In this document: piece by piece, positions 50,388 through 58,477 of the stretch
Numbering within the stretch: position 1 is the stretch's first letter
How the letters are laid out: each line of letters begins with the position of its first letter
Origin: Novosphingobium sp. MD-1
GTDB lineage: Bacteria > Pseudomonadota > Alphaproteobacteria > Sphingomonadales > Sphingomonadaceae
Assembly: GCF_001014975.1 (NCBI RefSeq)
Contig: NZ_BBXA01000033.1
Coordinates: 1-64,000, forward strand
Reading direction: 5' to 3'
DNA: 64,000 nucleotides
The notes under the pieces: generated by a model
Told to the model about the DNA's origin: nothing
The model's input: the letters and a program-made list of their open reading frames with translations, nothing else
The model's database searches: none
Translations under genes and position numbers: made by a program

Positions 50388-51665
50388 ATGATGACGGGTG
50401 GGGAGCGGATCGCGATCGCGCAGGTCCGGCGCTATGCGCGCATGAATATCGTGGCCGGTTTCCTGATCTGGGGCATCGCGCTGGCCGGCGTCTCGATGAT
50501 GATGCCGATCATGTACAACACGATCGCCAAAGACATGGGCTGGAGCGTCGCGCAGACCACCAGCTTCATGGCGATCAAGTCCGCCGTGTCGGCGGTGGGC
50601 GGGTTGTTCGCGGGCGGCATGTTCGTGCGTTTCGGCCTCAAGCGCGTATTCATGCCCTCGGTCGTCACGATCGGCATCGCCACCACGCTGCTCTTTTTCG
50701 TCCGCAACCTGCCGGTCTACTATGCGCTTGCCGCCGTCTCCGGCTTCGCCTCGATCCTGGCCCTGATTGCCATCCAGGTCACGCTCGCACGCTGGTATTC
50801 GGCGAGCCTTGGCCGGATCACCGGGATTGCCATGCTGGGCGGCGCCGTTGCTGGTACCGTCGTTCCGATGGCGACGACCCTGGGCCTGCGCCAGCTTGGG
50901 TGGCATGCCACCGCCGGAATGGCGGGCCTTATCGTGCTGGTGGTACTGTCGCTCGCGGTCAACTTCCTCGTCCACGAGACGCCCGAAGCTTACGGCTACA
51001 CCGCCGACGAACTGGACCCTGGCAAGGCTGCTCCCGGCAAGCCCGGAGTTGCGGGGCAGGCTCCCGATCCGGGGCCGGAGTTTTCCTCGTTCCTGCGCAG
51101 CCGCCAGTTCATCCTGCTGATCGTCGCCGCGGCGATGTCGGGCGTGATCAGCAACGGTATCAACGAATACATCCCGCTGTTCATCGAACGCCACACCAGC
51201 CTTGGCGCTTATGTCGCGGCGCTGGGATTCACCATCGTCATCGTGATCTCGGGCCTCGGCAAGATCCTGTTCGGCTGGGTGTTCGATCGCCTTTCCACGC
51301 GCGGCGTGGCGCTGTGCTGGGCGCTGTGCGGCGTTGCCGCGCTGCTCACCTTCCCGCTGGCCGGCCTCGCCACGTTCCTGATGTTCACGATCGTGCGCGG
51401 CGTGTCGCACGGCGGCGTGATCGTGCAGGCCCCCGTCCTCGCACGGCACATGTACGGCGTGCGATCGCTGCCGCAGGTCATCTCGCTGCTCAGCGCCGCG
51501 TTCCACCTCGGCGCTTCGGCGGGTATCGCGGCGATTGGCTTCGGCGTCGACCTTACCGGCGGCTTCACCCTGCCGTTCGTCGTGGTGACGTGCATCGCCT
51601 TCGCCGCCGCCTTCATCGCCCTCAGCTTCAAACCCCGCTACTGGGCCGGCTATACGGAGCGCTAG
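50388..51665 (+). CDS. MFS transporter, probable aromatic-acid/monocarboxylate uptake
   Basis: A 425-residue major facilitator with twelve predicted membrane segments and a central hydrophilic loop (about 205-235). It has MFS loop elements (GGMFVRFGLKRVFMP, FGWVFDRLSTRG). The overall style (FLIWGIALAGVSMMMPIMYN, RWYSASLGRITGIAMLGGAVAG) is of the oxalate/formate-MCT-like branch, often used for organic acids. GAGGAG precedes ATG 50388. It follows operator 8 and abuts the TauE-type gene. Confidence 0.87.
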   Translation: MMTGGERIAIAQVRRYARMNIVAGFLIWGIALAGVSMMMPIMYNTIAKDMGWSVAQTTSFMAIKSAVSAVGGLFAGGMFVRFGLKRVFMPSVVTIGIATTLLFFVRNLPVYYALAAVSGFASILALIAIQVTLARWYSASLGRITGIAMLGGAVAGTVVPMATTLGLRQLGWHATAGMAGLIVLVVLSLAVNFLVHETPEAYGYTADELDPGKAAPGKPGVAGQAPDPGPEFSSFLRSRQFILLIVAAAMSGVISNGINEYIPLFIERHTSLGAYVAALGFTIVIVISGLGKILFGWVFDRLSTRGVALCWALCGVAALLTFPLAGLATFLMFTIVRGVSHGGVIVQAPVLARHMYGVRSLPQVISLLSAAFHLGASAGIAAIGFGVDLTGGFTLPFVVVTCIAFAAAFIALSFKPRYWAGYTER

Positions 51666-52400
51666 GTGCAGGAACCAACGCGGTTGCTGCTGCTTGCCGG
51701 GGCAAGCTTCGCGGCCTCCTTTCTCAGCGCCTGCTTTTCGGTCGGCGGCGGCTACATCCTGTTCGGCGCGACGACGTGGATTCTGCCGCTGCCGAGCGCG
51801 ATCGCGCTGCAATCGGTGCTGTCGTTCGGTTCGCTGTTCTCGCGTACCCATGCCTTCTGGGCCGATATCGATTGGGCGATCGTGCGCACCTTCACCGCCG
51901 GTTCGCTGGCCGGCGTGGCCGGCGGCATGTGGCTGTTCAGCCGCGCGCCGGAAAACCTGCTGGCAATATTGCTGGGCGTCCTGCTGCTGGTGCTGGCATG
52001 GCTGCCGCCGCTCCGGCTGCGCATCTCGCCCGGCAAGTCGTTCTTCTCGGTCGGCGTCCTGCATGCCGTGGTGGGAACGCTGTTCGGCCTCGGCGCGATC
52101 CTGCAGCCCGCGCTGCTGCGCACGAAGCTGACCCGCACCGCGATCGTCGGCACCTTCGCCACCTGCATCATCGTGCTCGAGGTGCTGCGGACGGTGGGCT
52201 ATTCCGCAGCGGGCTTCGACTACCGGCAATACGTGCCAGAAATCCTCGTTGCGACGGTCACGGGCCTGGCCGGCACCTACCTCGGCAAGCGCGCTACACC
52301 GATCATTCCGGACCATGTTTTCCGCACGGCCTTGCGCCTGTTCATCAGCGTGCTCGGCATACGGTTCATGCAGAAGGGAACGATCGGATGGACCGCCTGA
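51666..52400 (+). CDS. TauE/SafE-family membrane protein
   Basis: A 244-residue membrane protein with about eight hydrophobic segments and two related halves (SACFSVGGGYILFGATTW and VGTLFGLGAILQPALL), the TauE/SafE arrangement. The family exports or imports sulfonates, sulfite and other anions. It starts with GTG directly after the TAG of the MFS gene, with GGAG 7 nt upstream, so it is translationally linked; its role is probably organic anion traffic for the island. Confidence 0.82.
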   Translation: MQEPTRLLLLAGASFAASFLSACFSVGGGYILFGATTWILPLPSAIALQSVLSFGSLFSRTHAFWADIDWAIVRTFTAGSLAGVAGGMWLFSRAPENLLAILLGVLLLVLAWLPPLRLRISPGKSFFSVGVLHAVVGTLFGLGAILQPALLRTKLTRTAIVGTFATCIIVLEVLRTVGYSAAGFDYRQYVPEILVATVTGLAGTYLGKRATPIIPDHVFRTALRLFISVLGIRFMQKGTIGWTA

Positions 52401-52471
52401 CAGCCCCCCTTCCTGTCCTTGGCACCGCCATGACCGTTGACAGGCCCCGGCGACTGCCATACGCATTTTTA

Positions 52472-52497
52472 TAGAATATCGATCCGTCAGACAGAAT
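52472..52497 (+). promoter_or_regulatory. Island operator copy 9 (upstream of the flavocytochrome operon)
   Basis: TAGAAT, 14 nt (ATCGATCCGTCAGA), then CAGAAT. Outer half-sites match copies 1 and 7. TTGACA at 52437 with a weak -10 near 52460 is a possible promoter just upstream. Confidence 0.55.
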
Positions 52498-52555
52498 ATT
52501 CCTCGCGCACTGGAGCCTGCCTCCGCCGCGTGCAAGCAAATCATCAGGAGTGGAT

Positions 52556-54097
52556 ATGGCCTCCTTGCTCCCCAAGGGCGTAGGCAGCACCGGGTTCCAG
52601 AAAGCCCTCGCCGGATTTCGCGCCGCCATCGGCAACCAGTGGGTGCTCGACAGCGAAGAGGACCGCGCGTCCTATATCGATCCCTATGCCATGGGCGACG
52701 GCCTGGATCACGATTGCTCCGCGATCGTGGCGCCGGCCTCGGTCGAGGAAGTGCAGGCGATCGTGCGCGTGGCCAACGAAATCAAGGTCGCGCTCTGGCC
52801 CGTCGGGCGGGGCAAGAACCTGGGCTATGGCGCGGCCTCGCCGGCGGAAAAGGGCGATGTCATCCTCGATCTCAGCCGCATGAACCGCGTGCTCGAGGTC
52901 AACGACAAGCAGGCCTATTGCCTGCTGGAACCGGGCGTCGGCTATTTCGACCTGTTCCGCCACCTCAAGGAAAACAACCATCCGTTGTGGATGTCCGTTC
53001 CCGGCAACTCCTGGGGCAGCGTCATCGGCAACGCGCTCGACCGGGGCATCGGTTACACACCCTATGGCGATCACTGCGAACAGATCTGCGGCATGGAAGT
53101 GGTGCTTCCCGATGGCTCGGTCGTCCGCACCGGCATGGGCGCGATGCAGGGTTCCGCCGGGTGGCAAGCCTACAAGTACGGATATGGCCCCGGTTGGGAC
53201 CAGATGTTCATGCAGTCGAACCTAGGCGTAGTCACCAAGGCCGGCGTCTGGCTCCAGCCGGAACCGGAAATGACCGCCAAGATCGAACTGGCCCTGCCCA
53301 ATTTCGACGATGCCGCGTGGGCCATCGACATCCTGTGCGACCTGCGCCGGCGTGACGTGATCCAGCACAATATCGTGTTCGGATCGCCGGTGCGCGCGGC
53401 CTCCACCATGTCGCAACGGGCGGACTGGTACGACGGCCCCGGGGCGCTGCCGGATTCGGTCAGCGAGACCATGATGAAGAAGCTCGGACTCGGCTGGTGG
53501 AACGCCAAGATCAGCCTGTTCGGCCACGAGGGCACGGTGACGGCGCAAGTGGACCTGATCCGCAAGCTGTTCGAGCCGAAGCTGGGCCGTCCGCTGGAAT
53601 TCGAGCTGTGGAAGAAGGGCGATCCCGAGGAGAAGTCTGCCCAGGGCGTTCCCACCACGATGGGGCTTCAGTGCGTCAACTGGTACGGCGGACGCGGCGG
53701 CCACCTCAGCTTCGCGCCGGTGCTGCCGCAAGACGGCACGCTCGCCTTCAATTACGCCAAGAAGATCAAGGCCTATTACGAGGAAATCGGCCAGGACTAT
53801 TACGCCAGCTTCACCATCGGCCGGCGGCACATCAACAACGTCAGCCTGATTCTCTACAACCGCGATGAACCGGAGATGGTCGCCCGCGCCGACAAGCTCT
53901 ATCGCCACCTGCTTGCCGAAGCCGCAAGCCAGGGCTTCGCCGAATATCGCGGCCATATCTCCTACATGGATGCTGTGGCGGAAACCTACAGTTTCGGGGG
54001 CGGCGCGCTGCGCAGGCTCAACGACAAGGTGAAGGCCGCGCTCGATCCCAACAACATCATCGCGCCCGGCCGCAACGGCATCGGCACCCGCCGCTGA
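52556..54097 (+). CDS. VAO/PCMH-family flavoprotein subunit (second copy, with cytochrome c)
   Basis: A 513-residue flavoprotein clearly related to the first copy: VGRGKNLGYGAASPA, DLSRMNRVLEVNDKQAYCLLEPG (in parts), GNSWGSVIGNALDRGIGYTPYGDH, MQSNLGVVTKAGVWLQP and C-terminal LDPNNIIAPGRNGI. The gene directly upstream of a small cytochrome c gene is the organisation of p-cresol methylhydroxylase and eugenol hydroxylase. It should oxidise a para-alkylphenol and pass electrons to the cytochrome. No signal peptide is visible, as I recall also for the flavin subunit of p-cresol methylhydroxylase. AGGAG lies 5 nt before ATG 52556. Confidence 0.9.
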   Translation: MASLLPKGVGSTGFQKALAGFRAAIGNQWVLDSEEDRASYIDPYAMGDGLDHDCSAIVAPASVEEVQAIVRVANEIKVALWPVGRGKNLGYGAASPAEKGDVILDLSRMNRVLEVNDKQAYCLLEPGVGYFDLFRHLKENNHPLWMSVPGNSWGSVIGNALDRGIGYTPYGDHCEQICGMEVVLPDGSVVRTGMGAMQGSAGWQAYKYGYGPGWDQMFMQSNLGVVTKAGVWLQPEPEMTAKIELALPNFDDAAWAIDILCDLRRRDVIQHNIVFGSPVRAASTMSQRADWYDGPGALPDSVSETMMKKLGLGWWNAKISLFGHEGTVTAQVDLIRKLFEPKLGRPLEFELWKKGDPEEKSAQGVPTTMGLQCVNWYGGRGGHLSFAPVLPQDGTLAFNYAKKIKAYYEEIGQDYYASFTIGRRHINNVSLILYNRDEPEMVARADKLYRHLLAEAASQGFAEYRGHISYMDAVAETYSFGGGALRRLNDKVKAALDPNNIIAPGRNGIGTRR

Positions 54098-54114
54098 GCA
54101 GAGGGAGAACGCCC

Positions 54115-54513
54115 ATGAAACTTTCGCGATCGCTCCTGCCGCTGGCCGGGCTCTCCGCGCTGCTGGCGGCATCGTGCGGCACGGCGGGAGATGTCCCTCC
54201 TCCGCCCGCGCCGAAGCCCGCGTCCCCGATCGCCGCCGCGCTGTTCGGGTCGGGATCGAAGGACGAGGGCGAACGCCTGTTCGGACAGGAATGCGCTTTC
54301 TGCCATGTCGGCAAAAGCACCGGCGCGATGATGCTGGGCCGTCGGCTGGGCAAGGACAAGGCCGAGCTGATCCACCGCACCGACCTTGACGCCGACTACG
54401 TTAAGGCCGTGGTCCGCAACGGGCTGATGAACATGCCGGCCTTCTCGCGGGTCGAAGTGACCGACGCGGAACTCGACAAGATCGCCGCCTATCTCGCGCG
54501 GAAGAAATCGTGA
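54115..54513 (+). CDS. c-type cytochrome lipoprotein, flavocytochrome partner
   Basis: A 132-residue cytochrome c. The N-terminus MKLSRSLLPLAGLSALLAASC ends in a lipobox (AASC), so it is probably lipid-anchored facing the periplasm, followed by a Pro-rich linker. Haem motif CAFCH in GQECAFCHVGKSTG; likely axial Met in MNMPAFSRVEVTD; C-terminal helix IAAYLARKK. It follows the flavoprotein gene by 17 nt and should be its electron acceptor. Soluble partners are usual in this family, so the lipid anchor is uncommon. Confidence 0.87.
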   Translation: MKLSRSLLPLAGLSALLAASCGTAGDVPPPPAPKPASPIAAALFGSGSKDEGERLFGQECAFCHVGKSTGAMMLGRRLGKDKAELIHRTDLDADYVKAVVRNGLMNMPAFSRVEVTDAELDKIAAYLARKKS

Positions 54514-54983
54514 TGCCGCTTCGTCGCGATATCCTGAAAGGCGGCGTGACGCTGGGGGCGGCCGGCCTTGCGGGCCTGCCCGGCCTGGCGTCTGCACTCG
54601 ATCTCTCCGGCGATCCGCGCTTCATCGTCGATGGCAGACTGCCGGAAGCCCCTCGCCTGATCGCGCAGGCCCGCGCGGGCGGACACACGCTGGCTGATCC
54701 GCAGGGCGAAGTCGTGGCGCTGCTGCTTGCCCCGCATGGCCGCTGGCTGTCCGCCAATGGCATGATCGTGGGGCTGACCGGATATTCCGATTTCGTGCTG
54801 GCGCGCGATGTCCTGCGCGGAACATCGCGCCCCGTGCGCCATGCCGTTTCCCTCAACGGCATGGCGCAGATGGAAACCACCCTGGACGGCGGCAACCGCC
54901 CCACCCGCACGCTGGACGCTTTGCTGGGTCCGGCGCCGTGGCGCGAAAACACGCGGGCGACCAGCTTTCTCTGGCTGGCCTGA
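54513..54983 (+). CDS. Exported protein of unknown function in the flavocytochrome operon
   Basis: A 156-residue protein I do not recognise. MPLRRDILKGGVTLGAAGLAG looks like a Tat signal ending at LASA-LDLSG; the mature part is about 130 residues with no Cys, and has AGGHTLADPQGEVVALLL, SANGMIVGLTGYSDFVLARDV and a closing ATSFLWLA. The start codon overlaps the stop of the cytochrome gene (TGATG), so it is translationally coupled. The position suggests an accessory or third component of the periplasmic flavocytochrome. Confidence 0.75.
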   Translation: MPLRRDILKGGVTLGAAGLAGLPGLASALDLSGDPRFIVDGRLPEAPRLIAQARAGGHTLADPQGEVVALLLAPHGRWLSANGMIVGLTGYSDFVLARDVLRGTSRPVRHAVSLNGMAQMETTLDGGNRPTRTLDALLGPAPWRENTRATSFLWLA

Positions 54984-55018
54984 CCGGTTTCGCATTTTCA
55001 ACAAAAAGGCTTGTGGCC

Positions 55019-56644
55019 GTGGACACCCTGGAATTCGATTTCATCGTGATCGGTGCCGGTTCGGCCGGTTCGGTACTCGCCAACCGGCTTAGTGCCGATC
55101 CCGCCGTGCGCGTGCTGCTGCTCGAGGCGGGTGGCGAGGCGAACCATCCCTATGTGCGGATGCCGCTGGGTTTCCTCCAGGCGTTGCGCAGTTCCGACCT
55201 TGCCTGGCAATTCGCCTCCGAACCCGAAACCCATGTGGGCGGCAAGAGCTTTCCCTTGCCGCGCGGGCGGATGCTCGGCGGATCGTCGTCGATCAATGGC
55301 ATGGTCCATTTCCGGGGGCATCCGCGCGATTTCGACGATTGGGCGGCGGCGGGGTGCACCGGCTGGGACTATGCCAGCGTGCTACCCTATTTCAAGCGCT
55401 CGGAAGACCACTGGACCGGCGGCAACCGCTGGCGCGGGCGCGGCGGGCCGATCTCGGTCCAGCCGGTCGATACCTCGCGCCTGATGGCGGACGAACTGCG
55501 CGCCTCGGCAGCACTCTGCGGCTATCCCTACAACCCGGACTATGACGGCGAGAGCAACGAAGGCTGCGCCGACGTGCAGATCGCGCTACGCAACGGCGAA
55601 CGCTGCGGATCGGCGGCGGCGTACCTCAAGCCCATCCGTTCGCGCCGCAACCTCAAGGTGATGACGCGCGCGCATGTTCACCGCATCCTGTTCAACGGCA
55701 AGCGCGCCACCGGCGTGGAGTTCGAACGCCATGGAGTGCGCCAGCAGGCGACTGTGGAACGCGAGGTACTGCTCTGCGCCGGTGCATACGGCTCGCCACA
55801 GATCCTCATGCTGTCGGGCATCGGGCCGGGCGGAGAGCTAGCCAGCCACGGCATCTCTCCGGTCCACGAGCTGCCTGGCGTCGGGCAGAACCTGCAGGAG
55901 CACGTCCGCCTTGCCCACCAGTACGACGCGGCTCCGCCCCACAGTTTCGCGCGCGAACTGCGCTTCGACCGCGCGACCGTTTCGTTCCTGCGCTGGTATT
56001 TCACCGGCACGGGCCGCTTCGCCAACCAGATCGCCGCCGGCTGTATTCTCGCCCGGTCGGAACCCGATCTCGACCGGCCCGATCTCCAGATCATGTCCAG
56101 CCCGGTCAGGGTCGATGCGAACATCTGGTTTCCCGGCTTCGCCAAGCCGAAACAGGATTGCTTCTACAACTCGATCTGCCTGCTGCGCCCCGAAAGCCGC
56201 GGTTCGGTTACGCTGCGCGATCGCAACCCGCTATCCGCCCCGCGCATCCAGCTCAACCTGCTGGAACACCCCAACGACTGGGCGACACTGAAGAAGGGCC
56301 TCGCGATCTCGCGCAGGATATTCTCGGGCGGTCCGATCGCAGACTACGTGCTGCGGGAAATCCTGCCCGGCGCGCATGTGCAGGACGATACCCAGCTCGA
56401 TGCGATGAAGGCCGATCTGGCCGGCGTCGTCCACCATCCCGTCGGCAGTTGCACCATGGGCACCGGACCGGACGCGGTGGTCGATCCGCAACTGCGCGTC
56501 CACGGCGTCGAGGGTCTGCGCGTGGTCGATGCCTCGATCATGCCGCTGCTGGTCGGGGCGAACACCAATGCCGCCGCAGTAATGATCGGCGAAAAGGCGG
56601 CCGACCTCATTCTTGGCAATCACGCGCCGGAGTCCGTGCAATGA
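55019..56644 (+). CDS. GMC-family FAD oxidoreductase (alcohol dehydrogenase type)
   Basis: A 541-residue glucose-methanol-choline oxidoreductase. N-terminal FDFIVIGAGSAGSVLANRL, GMC signature 1 around GRMLGGSSSINGMVHFRG, signature 2 GAYGSPQILMLSGIGP, and C-terminal catalytic HPVGSCTMG (H473) with GANTNAA. Related sphingomonad enzymes oxidise side-chain alcohols of lignin-derived dimers. It probably converts an alcohol made by the flavocytochrome into an aldehyde for the next gene. GTG 55019 with AAGG 9 nt upstream is preferred; GTG 55013 is possible. Confidence 0.9.
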   Translation: MDTLEFDFIVIGAGSAGSVLANRLSADPAVRVLLLEAGGEANHPYVRMPLGFLQALRSSDLAWQFASEPETHVGGKSFPLPRGRMLGGSSSINGMVHFRGHPRDFDDWAAAGCTGWDYASVLPYFKRSEDHWTGGNRWRGRGGPISVQPVDTSRLMADELRASAALCGYPYNPDYDGESNEGCADVQIALRNGERCGSAAAYLKPIRSRRNLKVMTRAHVHRILFNGKRATGVEFERHGVRQQATVEREVLLCAGAYGSPQILMLSGIGPGGELASHGISPVHELPGVGQNLQEHVRLAHQYDAAPPHSFARELRFDRATVSFLRWYFTGTGRFANQIAAGCILARSEPDLDRPDLQIMSSPVRVDANIWFPGFAKPKQDCFYNSICLLRPESRGSVTLRDRNPLSAPRIQLNLLEHPNDWATLKKGLAISRRIFSGGPIADYVLREILPGAHVQDDTQLDAMKADLAGVVHHPVGSCTMGTGPDAVVDPQLRVHGVEGLRVVDASIMPLLVGANTNAAAVMIGEKAADLILGNHAPESVQ

Positions 56645-58131
56645 ACGAGCTTTCCCCTGTCTTCGACCGCGCCGCCGCGCGCATCGGGCAGCTTTCCGGG
56701 CACTTCATCAACGGCGCCTGGCAGCGTGGAAACGCCGCCCCGATCGACGTGATCGATCCCGCGACCGAAACGGTGATCGGACAAATCGCGTCCGGCGGCG
56801 CGACGGAAGTGGATGCAGCCGTGAACGCCGCGCGCGCTGCCTTCGAACGCCCGGAATGGAGCGCGATGCCCGCTGCCCAGCGCGAAAGGCTGCTGCTCCG
56901 CCTCGCCGATATCGTCGAACAGCATCAGGACGAGATCGCCGCGATCGAAACGCTCGACAATGGCATGCCCTATGCCATCGCGCGGCAGATGGCGGTCGGC
57001 TCCGCGATCAGTTCGATCCGCTACAACGCCGGCTGGCCGCGCCGCCTGAACGGAGAGACCACGCCCGTCTCGGTCCCCGGCAACTGGCACGGCTACACCA
57101 CGCACGATCCGCTGGGCGTGGCCGCGCTGATCGTGCCGTGGAACGCCCCGTTCGCGATCACCTGCACCAAGGTTTCAGCCGCGCTGGCGGCGGGCTGCAC
57201 GGTGGTGCTGAAGCCCGCCGAACTGGCGCCGATGTCGGGCCTGCGCCTTGCCGAACTCGTCGCCGAAGCCGGCTTTCCGGATGGTGCGGTCAATGTCGTC
57301 ACCGGTCTCGGAACGCAGGCCGGCGCGGCGCTGGTGGCGCATCCGGGGGTGGACAAGATCTCGTTCACCGGCTCGACGGCCACCGGCCAGTCCATCCTGC
57401 GCGAAAGCGCGGGTTCGCTGAAGCGCGTCTCGCTCGAACTGGGCGGCAAGTCGGCGTCCATCGTGTTTGCCGACGCCGATCTGGCGAAGGCGATCCCGGG
57501 CGTCGCCATGGGCATCTTCGGCAACAGCGGGCAGGTCTGCGCAGCCGGATCGCGCCTGTTCCTGCACGATGCCGTCTATGACCAGTTCCTCGAAGGCCTG
57601 GCCGCCTTCGCCGCCAAGCTGGTGGTCGGCCCCGGCACGCGGGATGGCGTCCATCTTGGTCCGCTGATCTCGGCAGGGCAGAAAAGCCGGGTCATGGGCT
57701 ATGTCGAAGCCGGCAAGGCGGAGGGCGCAAGCCTTTTGTTTGGCGGCGATGCGCCAGCCGGCGCGGGCTACTTCGTCAACCCCACCGTCTTCGTCGATGC
57801 CCGCCCGGACATGCGCATCATGCGCGAGGAAATCTTCGGGCCGGTGCTCTCGGTCATGCGCTTTTCGGATACGGACAGCCTCGACGACCTCGCCCGCAAG
57901 GCCAACGACAGCATCTACGGCCTTTCGGCATACGTCTGGACGCAGAACCTGGCCGCCGCGCAAGCCATGGCGAAGAAGCTGCGCTCCGGCTCGGTCAAGA
58001 TCAACGGGTCCGGCATGGAATTCGCGCTGCCCTTCGGCGGCTTCCGCCAATCCGGTCTCGGTCGCGAAAACGGGCGCGACGGCGTGGAGGCCTTCACCGA
58101 AACCAAGGCCGTGATGGTAGGCTGGTCCTGA
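56641..58131 (+). CDS. Aldehyde dehydrogenase (third of the island)
   Basis: A 496-residue NAD(P)-dependent aldehyde dehydrogenase. VPWNAPFAITCTKVSAALAAG, SFTGSTATGQ, LELGGKSASIVF (Glu base), GNSGQVCAAGSRLF (catalytic Cys), EEIFGPVLSVMRF and GGFRQSGLGRENG are all present. Its ATG overlaps the GMC stop by four bases, so it should act on the aldehyde product of the GMC enzyme. It is the last gene of the operon that starts at 52556 and the right border of the operator-bearing island. Confidence 0.92.
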   Translation: MNELSPVFDRAAARIGQLSGHFINGAWQRGNAAPIDVIDPATETVIGQIASGGATEVDAAVNAARAAFERPEWSAMPAAQRERLLLRLADIVEQHQDEIAAIETLDNGMPYAIARQMAVGSAISSIRYNAGWPRRLNGETTPVSVPGNWHGYTTHDPLGVAALIVPWNAPFAITCTKVSAALAAGCTVVLKPAELAPMSGLRLAELVAEAGFPDGAVNVVTGLGTQAGAALVAHPGVDKISFTGSTATGQSILRESAGSLKRVSLELGGKSASIVFADADLAKAIPGVAMGIFGNSGQVCAAGSRLFLHDAVYDQFLEGLAAFAAKLVVGPGTRDGVHLGPLISAGQKSRVMGYVEAGKAEGASLLFGGDAPAGAGYFVNPTVFVDARPDMRIMREEIFGPVLSVMRFSDTDSLDDLARKANDSIYGLSAYVWTQNLAAAQAMAKKLRSGSVKINGSGMEFALPFGGFRQSGLGRENGRDGVEAFTETKAVMVGWS

Positions 58132-58477
58132 AGTCAGGCGCGCCCAAGGCCGGTTGGGCATTGGAACCGCCGCCTCGTTCCGATGCAAGCGCGCGTTGGG
58201 CACGGCGTTGCATGACGCAATGCCTAGCACCACTTTGGCAGATATTGGCGGATCATGCGTCTCCATCTTCTTACGCAGTGCGGGAAGGTCGGCGGGTCAT
58301 GAGCATGGCGGCGGCGGATTGGGAAAGCCGCGCAATGCGCCGAGCCGCAATCCGAGAACCGGGCAACCGCATTCGATCGCAGCGAATTTCAAGCCGGATC
58401 GAACGCAGCGACCGACTCGCGCCAGAAGGGTTGGCATCGGTTCAAACCCTCCCGCCCCAGCCGATCGCGGGGCGCCA
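58132..58477. other. Gap with no supported gene
   Basis: 346 nt between convergent operons. It contains a small hairpin (GGCGTTGC at 58204, GCAATGCC at 58217, one G-T pair) that may end the island operon, but no T-run. No island operator copy and no coding frame with recognisable motifs was seen. Confidence 0.5.
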
